A DNA stretch of 64,000 nt from Marinomonas rhizomae. Its GTDB lineage: Bacteria > Pseudomonadota > Gammaproteobacteria > Pseudomonadales > Marinomonadaceae. Below, one piece after another: positions 16,796 through 26,939 of this stretch (the stretch's first letter is position 1; each line of letters begins with the position of its first letter). A model generated the notes under the pieces. It saw only the letters and a program-made list of their open reading frames with translations. It was not told where the DNA came from and ran no database searches. A program made the translations under genes and the position numbers. The stretch lies in contig NZ_CP073343.1 of NCBI RefSeq assembly GCF_024397855.1, forward strand, positions 1,302,001 through 1,366,000, read 5' to 3'.

Positions 16796-16971
16796 CCCCA
16801 TCCTAACCTTCCCCTTGAAGAAAGGGGAAGGAACTAGCCCACTCAGCAGGGCGGAATAAAGGTTGGGAATACAAAGCGTTTGAGTGGAAGCTGATTTTTT
16901 ATTCACCAAAAGTAATGGATTCCCGCCTTCGCGGGAAAGATGTTTTTTCGATGAAAAAGGGGGAAGGGACT
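16796..16971. repeat. Cluster of short palindromic repeats plus partial third repeat copy
   Basis: CCTTCCCCTTGAAGAAAGGGGAAGG (hairpin) lies at 16812-16836. The outer 50 bp of the long inverted repeat recurs at 16842-16892, and CCCGCCTTCGCGGG lies at 16923-16936. These look like dispersed intergenic repeat elements inserted into one another. Confidence 0.65.
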
Positions 16972-16998
16972 CAAAAAAAAGCCCCGCAAAGCGGGGCT
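16972..16998 (-). terminator. Rho-independent terminator on the ppsA side
   Basis: On the reverse strand AGCCCCGC-TTT-GCGGGGCT is followed by a run of nine T. It is oriented for the leftward ppsA transcript whose stop is at 17149. A second stem, TTCCCGTTAC / GTAACGGGAA, lies in between at 17098-17142. Confidence 0.9.
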
Positions 16999-17148
16999 AT
17001 AAAACTAGGGAGTGACTACGATAAGGTCACGCGCTGCTTTTACACAGCATTCTGATTTGGCGCTGCATTAAAAAATACATCACCAAACGCAGACTGTTTT
17101 CCCGTTACGCCATGTCTGGTATTACTGCGAGGTAACGGGAATATTTCT

Positions 17149-19548
17149 TTAAATGGCTTTGTTGTTCAATTCGGTATTTTTCAATACTTCATCAAGGTGT
17201 AGCCAAGTTTCGATCACTGTGTCTGGGTTAAGAGACATGCTTTCGATGCCTTGGGCCACTAACCAGTCGGCGAAGTCGGCGTGGTCGGATGGGCCTTGGC
17301 CGCAGATGCCGACGTATTTACCTTGTTCACGACAGGCGGTGATTGCCATTTTTAGCAGTTTTTTAACCGCTGGGTTACGTTCGTCGAATTTGTCTGCGAT
17401 CAATCCTGAGTCGCGGTCAAGTCCGAGTGTTAGCTGAGTCAAGTCGTTAGAGCCGATTGAGAAGCCGTCGAAGTATTCTAGGAACTCGTCAGCCAATAGG
17501 GCGTTGGACGGTAGTTCGCACATCATGATGACTTTCAGGCCATTTTCGCCACGAGCCAAGCCTTGTTCAGCAAGCAGTTCGGTGACTTGTTGTGCTTCTT
17601 CCAAGGTACGAACAAATGGGATCATGATTTGTACGTTGGTTAAGCCCATGTCGTTACGAACGCGGCGGATGGCTTCACATTCTAGGGCGAAGCAATCGCG
17701 GAACGAGTCGTCGATGTAGCGAGCTGCGCCACGGAAGCCAAGCATTGGGTTTTCTTCATCTGGTTCAAACAAAGGCCCACCCACAAGGTTGTGGTATTCG
17801 TTTGATTTGAAGTCAGATAATCGCACGATGACTGGTTTTTGAGAGAAAGAGCACGCCAATGTTGCGACGCCTTCGACCAGTTTGTCGACGTAGAATTCCA
17901 CTGGGCTGTTGTAGCCGGCTATGCGGTGGTTGATCTCTTCCTGCAACGCGGGTGTCATTTCTGCATAGTTCAATAAGGCTTTCGGGTGAATGCCTATCAT
18001 GCGGTTGATGATGAATTCTAAGCGAGCCAAGCCGATGCCAGCGTTTGGTAACATGGCAAAGTCAAAGGCGCGGTTTGGGTTGCCCACGTTCATCATGATT
18101 TTTACTGGCAGTTCTGGCATGTTGCCGACTTCAGAGGTGATGATGTCGAATGGCAATTCGCCTTGGTAAACAAAGCCCATGTCGCCTTGTGCGCAGGATA
18201 CGGTGACGACTTGGCCGTCTTGCAATACGTCGGTTGCATCGCCACAGCCCACGACCGCTGGAATGCCTAATTCACGAGCGATAATCGCTGCGTGACATGT
18301 ACGACCACCACGATTGGTGACAATCGCTGAAGCACGTTTCATGATAGGTTCCCAATCTGGATCGGTAATGTCGGTCACTAGAACGTCGCCCGGTTGGATG
18401 CGATCCATTTCGGTGATAGAAGACAAAACTTTTACTGCACCTGTGCCGATTTTGTGACCAATGGCGCGGCCAGTGATCATCACCTGAGAGGTTTTTTTCA
18501 GGTTGTAACGTTCCATGCTTTGGGCATTGGCTTGGCTACGAACGGTTTCTGGACGCGCTTGAACAATGTAGATTTTGCCGTCGATGCCGTCTTTCGCCCA
18601 CTCAATGTCCATTGGACGTTGGTAATGTTTTTCAATGATGCAGGCTTGGCGAGCAAGGTCTTGAACCTCGTCGTTTGTCAGTGCGAAACGGTTTTGGTCA
18701 TCCAAAGCCACTGGGACGATTTTGACGAATTCGTCATCGCTTTCTGCTTCGGCGTATTCCATTTTTTGTGCTTTGCTACCAAGGCTTTTGCGGACAACCG
18801 CTGGGCGATTGGCAGCTAGTGTTGGCTTGTGAACATAGTATTCGTCTGGGTTAACTGTACCTTGTACGACCATTTCACCAAGCCCGTAAGCGGCGGTGAT
18901 GAAAACTACTTCGTCAAAGCCTGATTCCGTGTCTAGGGTGAATAAGACGCCAGAAGCGCCAATGTCACTGCGTACCATTTTTTGAATGCCTGCGGATAAA
19001 GACACACCTTGGTGTTCAAAACCTTGGTGAACGCGGTAAGAAATCGCACGATCGTTAAAGAGAGAAGCAAACACGCGTTTAATTGATGCCTTGATGTCTG
19101 CCAAGCCTTTTACGTTTAGGAAAGTTTCTTGCTGGCCCGCGAAAGAGGCATCTGGTAAATCTTCTGCCGTGGCAGAAGAGCGAACGGCAAAAGAGGTTTC
19201 CTCTGCGTTGTCGTCGCAAAGTGTTGCGAAGGCGGCTTCGATTTCACGGTCAAACTCAGCAGAGAAAGAAGCGTCTTCAATCCATTGGCGAATTTTAACG
19301 CCTGTTTCAGCAAGGGCGTGAACATCGTCTACATCCAATGCGTCTAGTGCTTGATGGATTTTTTCGTCTAGGCCGCTTTCAGTAATGAAGCTTTGATAAG
19401 CATAGGAAGTGGTTGCGAAACCGTTTGGCACTTGAATGCCAAGGTCTGTCAGGTTAGAAATCATTTCACCTAAAGAGGCGTTTTTACCGCCAACTTCGCC
19501 GACATCTTCCATATGAAGATCTTTAAACCACTTAATAAACTTGCTCAC
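17149..19548 (-). CDS. ppsA: Phosphoenolpyruvate synthase
   Basis: A 799-residue enzyme, close to the usual 790-800, converting pyruvate, ATP and water to PEP, AMP and phosphate for gluconeogenesis in the cytoplasm. It has the N-terminal ATP-grasp start ([11 protein letters not shown], residues 19-29), the phosphohistidine motif [21 protein letters not shown] near residues 412-432, and the C-terminal TIM-barrel signature [19 protein letters not shown] with a late GICGQGPSD. It is divergent from ppsR, whose product controls PpsA by phosphorylating and dephosphorylating it. Confidence 0.98.
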   Translation of the reverse strand: MSKFIKWFKDLHMEDVGEVGGKNASLGEMISNLTDLGIQVPNGFATTSYAYQSFITESGLDEKIHQALDALDVDDVHALAETGVKIRQWIEDASFSAEFDREIEAAFATLCDDNAEETSFAVRSSATAEDLPDASFAGQQETFLNVKGLADIKASIKRVFASLFNDRAISYRVHQGFEHQGVSLSAGIQKMVRSDIGASGVLFTLDTESGFDEVVFITAAYGLGEMVVQGTVNPDEYYVHKPTLAANRPAVVRKSLGSKAQKMEYAEAESDDEFVKIVPVALDDQNRFALTNDEVQDLARQACIIEKHYQRPMDIEWAKDGIDGKIYIVQARPETVRSQANAQSMERYNLKKTSQVMITGRAIGHKIGTGAVKVLSSITEMDRIQPGDVLVTDITDPDWEPIMKRASAIVTNRGGRTCHAAIIARELGIPAVVGCGDATDVLQDGQVVTVSCAQGDMGFVYQGELPFDIITSEVGNMPELPVKIMMNVGNPNRAFDFAMLPNAGIGLARLEFIINRMIGIHPKALLNYAEMTPALQEEINHRIAGYNSPVEFYVDKLVEGVATLACSFSQKPVIVRLSDFKSNEYHNLVGGPLFEPDEENPMLGFRGAARYIDDSFRDCFALECEAIRRVRNDMGLTNVQIMIPFVRTLEEAQQVTELLAEQGLARGENGLKVIMMCELPSNALLADEFLEYFDGFSIGSNDLTQLTLGLDRDSGLIADKFDERNPAVKKLLKMAITACREQGKYVGICGQGPSDHADFADWLVAQGIESMSLNPDTVIETWLHLDEVLKNTELNNKAI

Positions 19549-19753
19549 AAGAGACTCCAGTTTTTATATAAATTAATGGTAGGAATAGTTCTTAGCCAGT
19601 TTTTCCTAGTATGTCAGGCACTTGTCAAAGCACTTGATCTGGGTTCATTGTATGTAGGTGAGTCGCTTTGAATAAAATCGATTATTCGATGTAGTTTTAT
19701 TTCAATCGAAAAAACGAATGTCGTTAGATAACAACAAAATAGGTAAATATTGA

Positions 19754-20557
19754 ATGAAAGTGTATTTTGTCTCTGATGGAACAGCGATTACCGCTGAGGT
19801 ATTTGGGTCGGCGATGTTGTCGTTTTTTGATGTGGCGGTAGAGACAAAAAGTGTGCCTTTTTTGACTACCAAAGATCAGGCAGAAGGGTTGAAGCAGCAG
19901 ATTAATTTGGAACTGAATAGCGGTGTTGCTTTGCTGGTTTTTTATACGATATCTGATGCCTCTATTCGCGATATTATTGAGTCATGCGATTGCCATTGTT
20001 ACAACTTGTTCGGTGATTTGCTGTCACCCATAGAGCAAGCTTTAGGAGTGAAAGCTCAGCCTACGGCACAGAAAGCCCACGGCATGAAAGAGGGCGTTTA
20101 TGACGGTCGGATAGACGCCATAAACTACGCGTTGGCGAACGATGACGGGGCATCGGTGAAGAATTTTGCCGAGGCGGATATTATCTTGTTGGGCGTGTCT
20201 CGCTCCGGTAAAACACCGACTAGTTTGTACTTGGCGATGCAGTACGGTATCAAGGCGGCAAACTACCCAATTACCGAAGATGACTTTTCTACACCTGGTT
20301 TGCCTAAGGTGTTGAAAGATCATAAGAAGAAGCTATTTGGTTTGACCATAGACGCCCAGCGTCTGCATGAAATCCGAACGGGTCGAATGGCAGCAAGTAA
20401 ATATGCCTCCTCTCGTCAGTGCCGCTATGAGGTGGATGAAGTGGAGTCTTTATATCGCCAAGAGCGTATTCCTTATTTGAATTCGACAAAACTGTCTGTG
20501 GAAGAAATTTCCACCAAAGTGATGGCTGAAATGAATTTGGTACGCCACAGGCAGTAA
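19754..20557 (+). CDS. ppsR: PEP synthetase regulatory protein (kinase/pyrophosphorylase)
   Basis: A 267-residue DUF299-family protein with the N-terminal signature VYFVSDGTAITAEVFG and a P-loop GVSRSGKT at residues 147-154. It also has NYPI and the C-terminal RCRYEVDEVESLYRQERIPYLNSTKLSVEEI. PpsR inactivates PEP synthase by ADP-dependent threonine phosphorylation and reactivates it by phosphate-dependent pyrophosphorolysis. Its position head-to-head with ppsA supports this assignment over the PPDK-regulating homologue. Confidence 0.96.
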   Translation: MKVYFVSDGTAITAEVFGSAMLSFFDVAVETKSVPFLTTKDQAEGLKQQINLELNSGVALLVFYTISDASIRDIIESCDCHCYNLFGDLLSPIEQALGVKAQPTAQKAHGMKEGVYDGRIDAINYALANDDGASVKNFAEADIILLGVSRSGKTPTSLYLAMQYGIKAANYPITEDDFSTPGLPKVLKDHKKKLFGLTIDAQRLHEIRTGRMAASKYASSRQCRYEVDEVESLYRQERIPYLNSTKLSVEEISTKVMAEMNLVRHRQ

Positions 20558-20961
20558 TAATGAAGAGCGAAAGGATCAGATAATTCGATGGGTTCATCGT
20601 TTTTGCCCGAAATTTAGACAATTTAGTAATGAAAATATTTCGCTTAGGTCAAAATGGCATTACAAATGCTGGTAAAAGACAGACTGATATCGAGTCATAA
20701 GGGCTATTTGTTGTGTAATTACCAAATTAACTCAAAGAGAGTGTGCAGATAATGCTAAGAGCGTCGCTAACTTCGAGAGTATTTGGTGAATATACTCTAT
20801 AATGGTAAACAATTGAGCGTGACAGTGACTTGCAGATAAGGCTATTAGAAGTAACTTATCAGAAGTGACAGCGAGTACTGCAAATGTTCTGAATAGTGAG
20901 ATGTTCATATTTCTATTTTATAAAAGGGCGTCTTATTGAAAAAACCAAGGATAAAAATACA
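20558..20961. other. Non-coding leader region before rnr
   Basis: About 400 bp without a gene. A TATAAT box lies at 20798-20803 but has no good -35 match. A GATAAG / CTTATC stem lies at about 20836-20862. An open frame begins at a GTG (20896) in frame with rnr, but it lacks a ribosome site and encodes a stretch not seen in RNase R. Confidence 0.45.
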
Positions 20962-23541
20962 TTGAGTAATAAAAATATTAACGATCCCCACAAGCAGCGA
21001 GAAGCGTCTAAGTACGACAATCCCGTACCAAGCCGTGAATTCATTCTAGAGTTTCTTGCCACCCAAAATAAAAGCATGGGTCATTTTGATTTATGCAAAG
21101 CGTTTTCGCTGACTGGCGAAGACGAAATTGAAGCCCTCCGTCGTCGTCTCATCGCTATGTGCCGAGACAATCAAATGACCAGCAATCAAAATGACGAATA
21201 CTCGCCGATTTTAGAAAGTGACCTGATTGAAGGTTACGTTCAAGGCAATAAAGAAGGTCATGGTTTCTTGTTGCGTCAAAGCGATGACGATATTTTCTTA
21301 TCTGCCCGTCAAATGCAGAACGTGATGGATGGCGATAAAGTCAAAGCCCGTCTTTCTGGTCGTAGCGTTAAAGGTCGCTTAGATGGTGTCGTGGTTGAAG
21401 TGCTAGAACGTAAGCACACGCAACTTGTAGGTCGATACTATGAAGAAAGCCGTACCGCTTTTGTGACCCCAGAAAACCCGCGTATCGCACAAGATATCTT
21501 GATCACTACAGAATCGGGTTTAACGCCGGCTCATGGTCAATATGTGTTGGCCGAAATTGTTAGCTACGCTGAGCGCGGTAAACCGGCTCAGGGTTTAGTG
21601 AAAAAAGTCCTTGGCGACTTTATGGCGCCGGGCGTTGAAATTGAAGTGGCGATGCATCGTTATGAAATTCCTAACGAGTGGCCTGCAGCGGTTGAAAAAC
21701 AAGTTAAAAACTTCAGCACAGAAGTGGCAGAAGAAGACAAAGCGCATCGTGTTGATTTGCGTGATACTCCGTTTGTCACTATTGATGGCGAAGATGCGCG
21801 TGATTTTGATGACGCCGTATATTGTGAAAAAACACCGGGTGGCTGGAAACTGTTTGTTGCCATTGCCGATGTTTCTCATTATGTGAAAAAAGACACGGCG
21901 TTAGATGAAGAAGCCATTGTTCGTGGTAACTCGGTTTATTTCCCTGGTCGCGTTATTCCTATGTTGCCAGAAGTACTGTCGAACGGCTTGTGTTCATTGA
22001 ACCCAGATGTTGACCGTTTGGCGATGGTTGCTGAAATCTCTTTGACATCCAAAGGCAAGATGCGTGGCTTTAAGTTTTATGAAGGCATTATCCGCTCTCA
22101 TGCGCGCTTAACTTACAGCAAAGTCGCGAAAATGATCGCGGATGAACCGGAAGAGCAAGGCATTGAGCTGCGTGAACGTTACGCGTCTATCGTGTCACAT
22201 ATCGATGATTTAAATGGTTTGTATCATGTCTTGAAAGGTGCTCGTGATGAGCGCGGTGCGATGGAGTTCGATACCATCGAAACTCGCATGGTGTTCGACG
22301 AAAACTCTAAGATTGAGCACATTATTCCTGTAGAACGTAACGATGCCCATAAGCTAATCGAAGAATGTATGTTGTGTGCCAACGTGGCCGCAGCAGAGCT
22401 ATTGATTAAAGCGGATTTGCCGGCTTTGTTCCGTGTTCACGAAGGGCCAAAAGACGACCGTTTGTTAACCTTACGAACCTACCTTGGCTTGCTAGGTTTA
22501 GAACTAACAGGCGGTACTAAACCGACGCCAACGGATTATGCGGCACTTTCTGAAGCGATTAAAGACCGAGCGGATGCTCGCAGTATTCAGACTATGATGT
22601 TGCGTTCTATGTCTCAGGCGGTATATCAAGCGGATAATTTGGGCCACTTTGGTTTGAATTATGAAGCTTATACGCACTTTACATCGCCAATTCGTCGTTA
22701 CCCAGATTTGTTGGTGCATCGTGCGATACGTTATTTGATTCGTGGCGAAGGCCGTCCGGAAGTGCGTCAGGCACACCGAGTGGCGGGCAGCCCAGAACTG
22801 AAAGAACGCAAAATCTACGGTTACAACCACGCTGATATGGACGGTTTAGGGGATTCTTGTTCTGTGACCGAACGCCGTGCAGACGAAGCTACGCGTGATG
22901 TTGAAGCTTGGTTGAAATGCCAATACGTTGAACAGCATTTGGGCGAACCGTTTGACGGTGTTGTTACCGCCGTGACCTCGTTTGGTTTGTTCGTTGAGCT
23001 ACAAGGTTTGTTCGTTGATGGATTGGTGCATATTTCTGGTCTTGGGCAGGATTACTTTGTTCATGATATGGAACATCAAGCGATTGTCGGTGAGCGCACA
23101 GGTCGTGTGTTCCGCCTTGGCGATACGTTAAAAGTTCGCGTGTCTAATGTGAACTTGGAACAGCGTAAGATTGATTTGAGCTTGGATGAAGGAAGTACTC
23201 GCCCAGCGCGCAAAAAAGTTGAACGTACCGATAAAACCGAGCTTGAAATGCAATTGGCTCAGTTGCCGCCGATTGAATTAGGTGGCCGCTCTAAACCCAA
23301 GTCTGCTGCCAAAGTAGAAGGTGACAAGTCGAAAGACGCTAAGCCATCGAAAGATGGCAAAGAGTCGGATGGTAAGGCGAAGAAAAAACGTCGTTCGCCA
23401 GCCTCTAAAGGCAAACGTATTAGACAGAAAAAGTCGGGTACTGTGTCGGCAAATGGTAAGCCAACTACGGCGGCTACTAAAAAACCGAAAAAGCCTAAGA
23501 AACCGAAAAAGAGCAATGCTAAGCCAAAAGCAAAAGACTGA
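20962..23541 (+). CDS. rnr: Ribonuclease R
   Basis: An 859-residue 3'-5' exoribonuclease that degrades structured RNA. I chose the TTG at 20962 because the protein then begins MSNKNINDP and reads into KYDNPVPSREFI, matching the N-terminus of the E. coli enzyme, with AAGGA 10 nt upstream. The frame could extend to a GTG at 20896. The order is: N-terminal winged helix, cold-shock domains, RNB core with IDGEDARDFDDAV (catalytic Asp residues about 275, 281, 283, 284), an S1 domain near residues 620-710, and a Lys-rich tail. It precedes rlmB, the conserved neighbour. Confidence 0.97.
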   Translation: MSNKNINDPHKQREASKYDNPVPSREFILEFLATQNKSMGHFDLCKAFSLTGEDEIEALRRRLIAMCRDNQMTSNQNDEYSPILESDLIEGYVQGNKEGHGFLLRQSDDDIFLSARQMQNVMDGDKVKARLSGRSVKGRLDGVVVEVLERKHTQLVGRYYEESRTAFVTPENPRIAQDILITTESGLTPAHGQYVLAEIVSYAERGKPAQGLVKKVLGDFMAPGVEIEVAMHRYEIPNEWPAAVEKQVKNFSTEVAEEDKAHRVDLRDTPFVTIDGEDARDFDDAVYCEKTPGGWKLFVAIADVSHYVKKDTALDEEAIVRGNSVYFPGRVIPMLPEVLSNGLCSLNPDVDRLAMVAEISLTSKGKMRGFKFYEGIIRSHARLTYSKVAKMIADEPEEQGIELRERYASIVSHIDDLNGLYHVLKGARDERGAMEFDTIETRMVFDENSKIEHIIPVERNDAHKLIEECMLCANVAAAELLIKADLPALFRVHEGPKDDRLLTLRTYLGLLGLELTGGTKPTPTDYAALSEAIKDRADARSIQTMMLRSMSQAVYQADNLGHFGLNYEAYTHFTSPIRRYPDLLVHRAIRYLIRGEGRPEVRQAHRVAGSPELKERKIYGYNHADMDGLGDSCSVTERRADEATRDVEAWLKCQYVEQHLGEPFDGVVTAVTSFGLFVELQGLFVDGLVHISGLGQDYFVHDMEHQAIVGERTGRVFRLGDTLKVRVSNVNLEQRKIDLSLDEGSTRPARKKVERTDKTELEMQLAQLPPIELGGRSKPKSAAKVEGDKSKDAKPSKDGKESDGKAKKKRRSPASKGKRIRQKKSGTVSANGKPTTAATKKPKKPKKPKKSNAKPKAKD

Positions 23542-23580
23542 TCAGAAGCTCTGAATCGAGCTTTCTAGATGAATAAAAGG

Positions 23581-23596
23581 GGGGGCGTATGCCCCC
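23581..23596 (+). terminator. GC-rich hairpin between rnr and rlmB
   Basis: GGGGGC-GTAT-GCCCCC directly after AAAAG. No T-run follows, so it may attenuate or protect the message rather than terminate. A weaker AAGCT / AGCTT stem lies just before it (23546-23563). Confidence 0.45.
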
Positions 23597-23614
23597 AAAT
23601 TAATAGAGTAGATA

Positions 23615-24382
23615 ATGTCAGATTTAGAATGGATATACGGCATTCATGCTGTGGAAAACGCATTGACTCAACAGCCAGAACGCGTCAAAGAAGTACGCTT
23701 TCAAGAAGGCCGTGATGATAAGAAAAACCAACGACTAGTACAGCTTTGTAAAGCCAACAAAGTGCGCTACAGCGTGGTACCACGTAAAGAATTGGATCAG
23801 CTTTTTACTAAGAACAAAGAGCGTGCTGTTCACCAAGGCGTTGTGGCTTATACCACAATGAACAAAGCAGGAAGTGAAGCTGACTTGCATACTTTGGTAG
23901 CGGGTTTAGATGAAACACCATTGATTATTATCTTAGACGGTGTGACTGATCCGCATAATTTAGGCGCGTGCTTACGTAGTGCAGATGCCGCTGGTGCTCA
24001 TGCTGTTGTTATGCCGAAAGACAATTCAGCACCCTTAAATGCAACGGTTAGCAAAGTGGCGTGTGGTGCAGCGGAAAGCATTCCTGTTTACGCGGTAACC
24101 AACCTAGCTCGAACGATGAAGAAGTTACAAGATCAAGGTGTGTGGATTTTTGGCACAGCAGGCGAGGCAACGCAAACCATTTACGAGCAAGATTTATCTA
24201 TTCCAACGGCTATTGTAATGGGTGCAGAAGGCGATGGTATGCGCCGTTTGACTCGTGAACAGTGTGATTATCTAGTGAAACTGCCTATGGCTGGTGTGGT
24301 TTCTAGTTTGAATGTGTCTGTAGCGACAGGTGTTTGTCTCTACGAAGCGGTGCGTCAACGCGCGGTGAAGGCCAAAGGTTAA
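23615..24382 (+). CDS. rlmB: 23S rRNA (guanosine-2'-O)-methyltransferase
   Basis: A 255-residue SpoU-family enzyme that methylates G2251 of 23S rRNA. The N-terminal substrate-binding domain starts WIYGIHAVENAL. The SPOUT knot motifs are all present: LDGVTDPHNLGACLRSADAAG (near 108), IVMGAEGDGMRRL (near 198), and PMAGVVSSLNVSVATGVCLYE (near 225). Length fits the family. It follows rnr in the same direction, a conserved gammaproteobacterial arrangement. Confidence 0.97.
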   Translation: MSDLEWIYGIHAVENALTQQPERVKEVRFQEGRDDKKNQRLVQLCKANKVRYSVVPRKELDQLFTKNKERAVHQGVVAYTTMNKAGSEADLHTLVAGLDETPLIIILDGVTDPHNLGACLRSADAAGAHAVVMPKDNSAPLNATVSKVACGAAESIPVYAVTNLARTMKKLQDQGVWIFGTAGEATQTIYEQDLSIPTAIVMGAEGDGMRRLTREQCDYLVKLPMAGVVSSLNVSVATGVCLYEAVRQRAVKAKG

Positions 24383-24396
24383 GGGGCAAAAAAGCC

Positions 24397-25458
24397 TTGT
24401 TTAAGCAATTTAGTATTCAGGCTCCTTCGGCTGAAATTTCAGCCGAATTACAACAGAAAATCGACACTAAAACCAAACCGTTAGGCGCATTAGGTGAGTT
24501 GGAAAGCATTGCTTTTCAGCTTGGTAAAATTCAGCAAACCTTAACGCCAGATACGACAAAACCTAAGATGGTCATCTTTGCTGCTGATCACGGTGTTGTC
24601 GCACAGGGAATTAGTTTGTTTCCTCAAGAAGTGACGCCACAAATGGTGATGAATTTCTTGATGGGCGGCGCAGCGGTAAGTGTTTTCTGCGAGCAGCATA
24701 AAGTGCCACTGCGCATTGTGGATGTGGGCGTCAACGCAGAGCTAGAAGCGCATCCGCTATTAGGCAATCGCAAAGTGGCGTTTGCGTCTAAAGATTTTAG
24801 TCAGCAAGCGGCGATGACAACGAACGAGTTAGCACAAGCAATTCAAGCCGGTGTCGATGAGGCAAACCTTGCTATTGATGACGGTGTGAATTTGTTGATG
24901 TTCGGTGAAATGGGCATTGGCAATACTTGTGTGTCCTCTTGCATGATGACAGCGTTAATTGGTGTGAATGCGGCAGACAGTGCTGGACGCGGTACGGGAT
25001 TGGATCATGCTGGGGTTTCCCATAAAGCGCAGGTTATTGAGCAATCATTGAAGCGTGCGGAACAAGAAACTGGCCAAATGATGTCTGACTGGAGCGCTCA
25101 AACGCTTGCAGAACAAGTCGGCGGTTTTGAGATTTTGGCCATGGCGGGTGCAATGTTGCAATCGGCTCAGCGACAAACAGCCTTTGTGGTTGATGGCTTT
25201 ATCTGTTCGATGGCTTTGTTGTTTGCGCAGAAGGTCGCGGCAGATGTACGCGAGTATGCGATTTTTGCCCATCAATCGAATGAAAAAGCCCACAAGTTAC
25301 TACTTGATCATTTGAATGCTGAGCCTATTTTGTCTTTGGACTTGCGTTTGGGCGAGGGCTCGGGTGCTATTTTGGCTTACCCATTAATCAACAGTGCTTG
25401 TGTGTTTTTGAATAAGATGGCGAGCTTTGAAAGCGCTGGCGTGACGGATTCTAAATAA
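24397..25458 (+). CDS. cobT: Nicotinate-nucleotide--dimethylbenzimidazole phosphoribosyltransferase
   Basis: A 353-residue enzyme that activates the lower ligand of B12, transferring phosphoribose from nicotinate mononucleotide to dimethylbenzimidazole. The start is a TTG at 24397 with AAGGGG 10 nt upstream. A longer frame back to 24334 overlaps rlmB and is unlikely. Motifs are KPLGALGELE near the N-terminus, FGEMGIGNTC, GRGTGLDHAGVSHK and LRLGEGSGAILAYPLI with the catalytic Glu at about 320. It begins 14 bp after rlmB and leads the B12 salvage run cobT-cobS-cobC-TRIC-cobO. Confidence 0.96.
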   Translation: MFKQFSIQAPSAEISAELQQKIDTKTKPLGALGELESIAFQLGKIQQTLTPDTTKPKMVIFAADHGVVAQGISLFPQEVTPQMVMNFLMGGAAVSVFCEQHKVPLRIVDVGVNAELEAHPLLGNRKVAFASKDFSQQAAMTTNELAQAIQAGVDEANLAIDDGVNLLMFGEMGIGNTCVSSCMMTALIGVNAADSAGRGTGLDHAGVSHKAQVIEQSLKRAEQETGQMMSDWSAQTLAEQVGGFEILAMAGAMLQSAQRQTAFVVDGFICSMALLFAQKVAADVREYAIFAHQSNEKAHKLLLDHLNAEPILSLDLRLGEGSGAILAYPLINSACVFLNKMASFESAGVTDSK

Positions 25459-25495
25459 CCTTAGTTGTACGAAAATTAGGTATAAATAACCCATT

Positions 25496-26281
25496 ATGAA
25501 AGGCGTAATTGTTGGTCTATATTGGCAAGGTTTTAAACGCAGTCTTGTCACCTACACTCGAATCCCTCTCAAAGTGGATTGGAGTGATGATATAGAGCAC
25601 ATCCCAGCGGTGTGCTTTTTACCATGGATTGGTTTGCTGGTTGGGTTACTGAGTGCTTGGCCATTATGGTTTGATTGGTCGACGTCTTTGCAGGCGCTGC
25701 TTATGTTATTAACCGCGGTGTTATTAACGGGCGGGTTCCATGAAGATGGTCTGATGGACTGCTGTGATGGTTTGGTGGGCGGCTGGGACAAAGAGCAACG
25801 TTTGTCGATCATGAAAGATTCGCGTATTGGCAGTTATGCCGCTTTGTCTATTTGGTTTTCTTTGACATTAAAGTGGCTGCTTTTGAGTGAGCTGTTACAG
25901 GCTATTCCCGACTCATTTTTGGGCTTTCTTTATACGCTAAGTGGTTGGTGTGTAGTACATGTAATCGCTCGATTTATACCTATTGTACTCATGAATACTC
26001 TTGATTATGTGTCTATGGGGCAGAGTAAAGCATCAAGCATGATTGCTAAATTAACTTTTAGTCAGTGGCTGGTGGCTTTGTTGCCTTGTTTTTTGATTGG
26101 CATTCTGGCCTTCAACTTGTTTTATTTGATTCTTACCCTTGTCTTGTCGGCTGTTTTGGTTTTTTTGATCCGCCTTTATTTGCGTAAAAAAATTGATGGT
26201 TTTAATGGCGATGCATTGGGAGCTAGTGAGCAAATAGGTGAGGTTTTTGTTGTTGTGTGTTTGTTGGTGTCTTATTCATGA
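25496..26281 (+). CDS. cobS: Adenosylcobinamide-GDP ribazoletransferase (cobalamin synthase)
   Basis: A 261-residue inner-membrane enzyme with about six membrane segments. It joins adenosylcobinamide-GDP to alpha-ribazole (phosphate) to complete the B12 nucleotide loop. The metal/substrate motif GGFHEDGLMDCCDGLVGG lies at residues 79-96, followed by KDSRIGSYA. Its TGA stop overlaps the ATG of cobC (ATGA), showing tight coupling. The length is normal for the family. Confidence 0.95.
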   Translation: MKGVIVGLYWQGFKRSLVTYTRIPLKVDWSDDIEHIPAVCFLPWIGLLVGLLSAWPLWFDWSTSLQALLMLLTAVLLTGGFHEDGLMDCCDGLVGGWDKEQRLSIMKDSRIGSYAALSIWFSLTLKWLLLSELLQAIPDSFLGFLYTLSGWCVVHVIARFIPIVLMNTLDYVSMGQSKASSMIAKLTFSQWLVALLPCFLIGILAFNLFYLILTLVLSAVLVFLIRLYLRKKIDGFNGDALGASEQIGEVFVVVCLLVSYS

Positions 26282-26871
26282 AGCTGTATTTGATTCGACA
26301 CCCAAGACCAGAGGTTAAGACAGGTTTATGTTACGGTGACATGGATGTGCCACTTGCCGATGGGTGGGAAGAGGGTGCTGAGGCATTAAAGAAAGCTCTG
26401 TCGATTGAATTTGATCAAGAGTCAAACGTCTGTTTTCACAGTCCCTTAAGTCGTGCGGCGAAATTAGCTGAACATATTTCGGATGGTAAGTCGCAAGTTA
26501 CGGACGCGTTAAAAGAGCTGGATTTTGGTGATTGGGAAGGTTTGTGTTGGCAAGATATTCCTAAACAAGAAATAGACCTTTGGGCTAACGATATTGTGCA
26601 TTCTGCGCCTTATAACGGTGAATCACTGCAAGTGGTAGCTGACCGTGTATGGCAATGGTGGCTAGCCGTAAAAGATTTCCCTATGGATAACTGTGTGTTA
26701 GTTGCTCATTCCGGTGTTATTAAAGTGTTTGTTAGCATGCTTTGCCAATGGCCCTTGGATCAATGTCATCGAATTGATGTGGGCTTTAGTAGTTTGACTG
26801 AGTTTTCCGTGCAGGGTGACTTTGTCATGTTAAAGCGTTTAGGTGCGGGTGATTGGGTATCCAGCCAGTAG
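26278..26871 (+). CDS. cobC: Alpha-ribazole phosphatase, histidine phosphatase family
   Basis: A 197-residue phosphatase starting MKLYLIRHPRPEV, with the catalytic RHP at residues 7-9. The second core pieces are LKELDFGDWEG and VAHSGVIKV (second His). In this operon the expected job is to remove the 5'-phosphate from alpha-ribazole phosphate or cobalamin phosphate. The ATG at 26278 overlaps the cobS stop; a longer frame to 26257 is rejected for that reason. The exact substrate is inferred from context. Confidence 0.9.
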   Translation: MKLYLIRHPRPEVKTGLCYGDMDVPLADGWEEGAEALKKALSIEFDQESNVCFHSPLSRAAKLAEHISDGKSQVTDALKELDFGDWEGLCWQDIPKQEIDLWANDIVHSAPYNGESLQVVADRVWQWWLAVKDFPMDNCVLVAHSGVIKVFVSMLCQWPLDQCHRIDVGFSSLTEFSVQGDFVMLKRLGAGDWVSSQ

Positions 26872-26939
26872 TGTGTGCCTTTAATGTTGGGTTTGGTATT
26901 CGCCAGATCGTCTTAAGTTCGATTGAGAATCAATAGAAA

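Noticed and set aside
19670..19687. GAATAA-AATCGA-TTATTC dyad in the ppsA-ppsR intergenic region as a Cra site
   Set aside because: Position is attractive but the sequence departs from the Cra consensus and short AT-rich dyads are common here.
20304..20621. 105-residue reverse frame across the end of ppsR
   Set aside because: Shadow of the ppsR reading frame with no support of its own, although it begins in the non-coding region.
20798..20803. Promoter for rnr based on TATAAT
   Set aside because: No acceptable -35 element at the right spacing; recorded only within the leader description.
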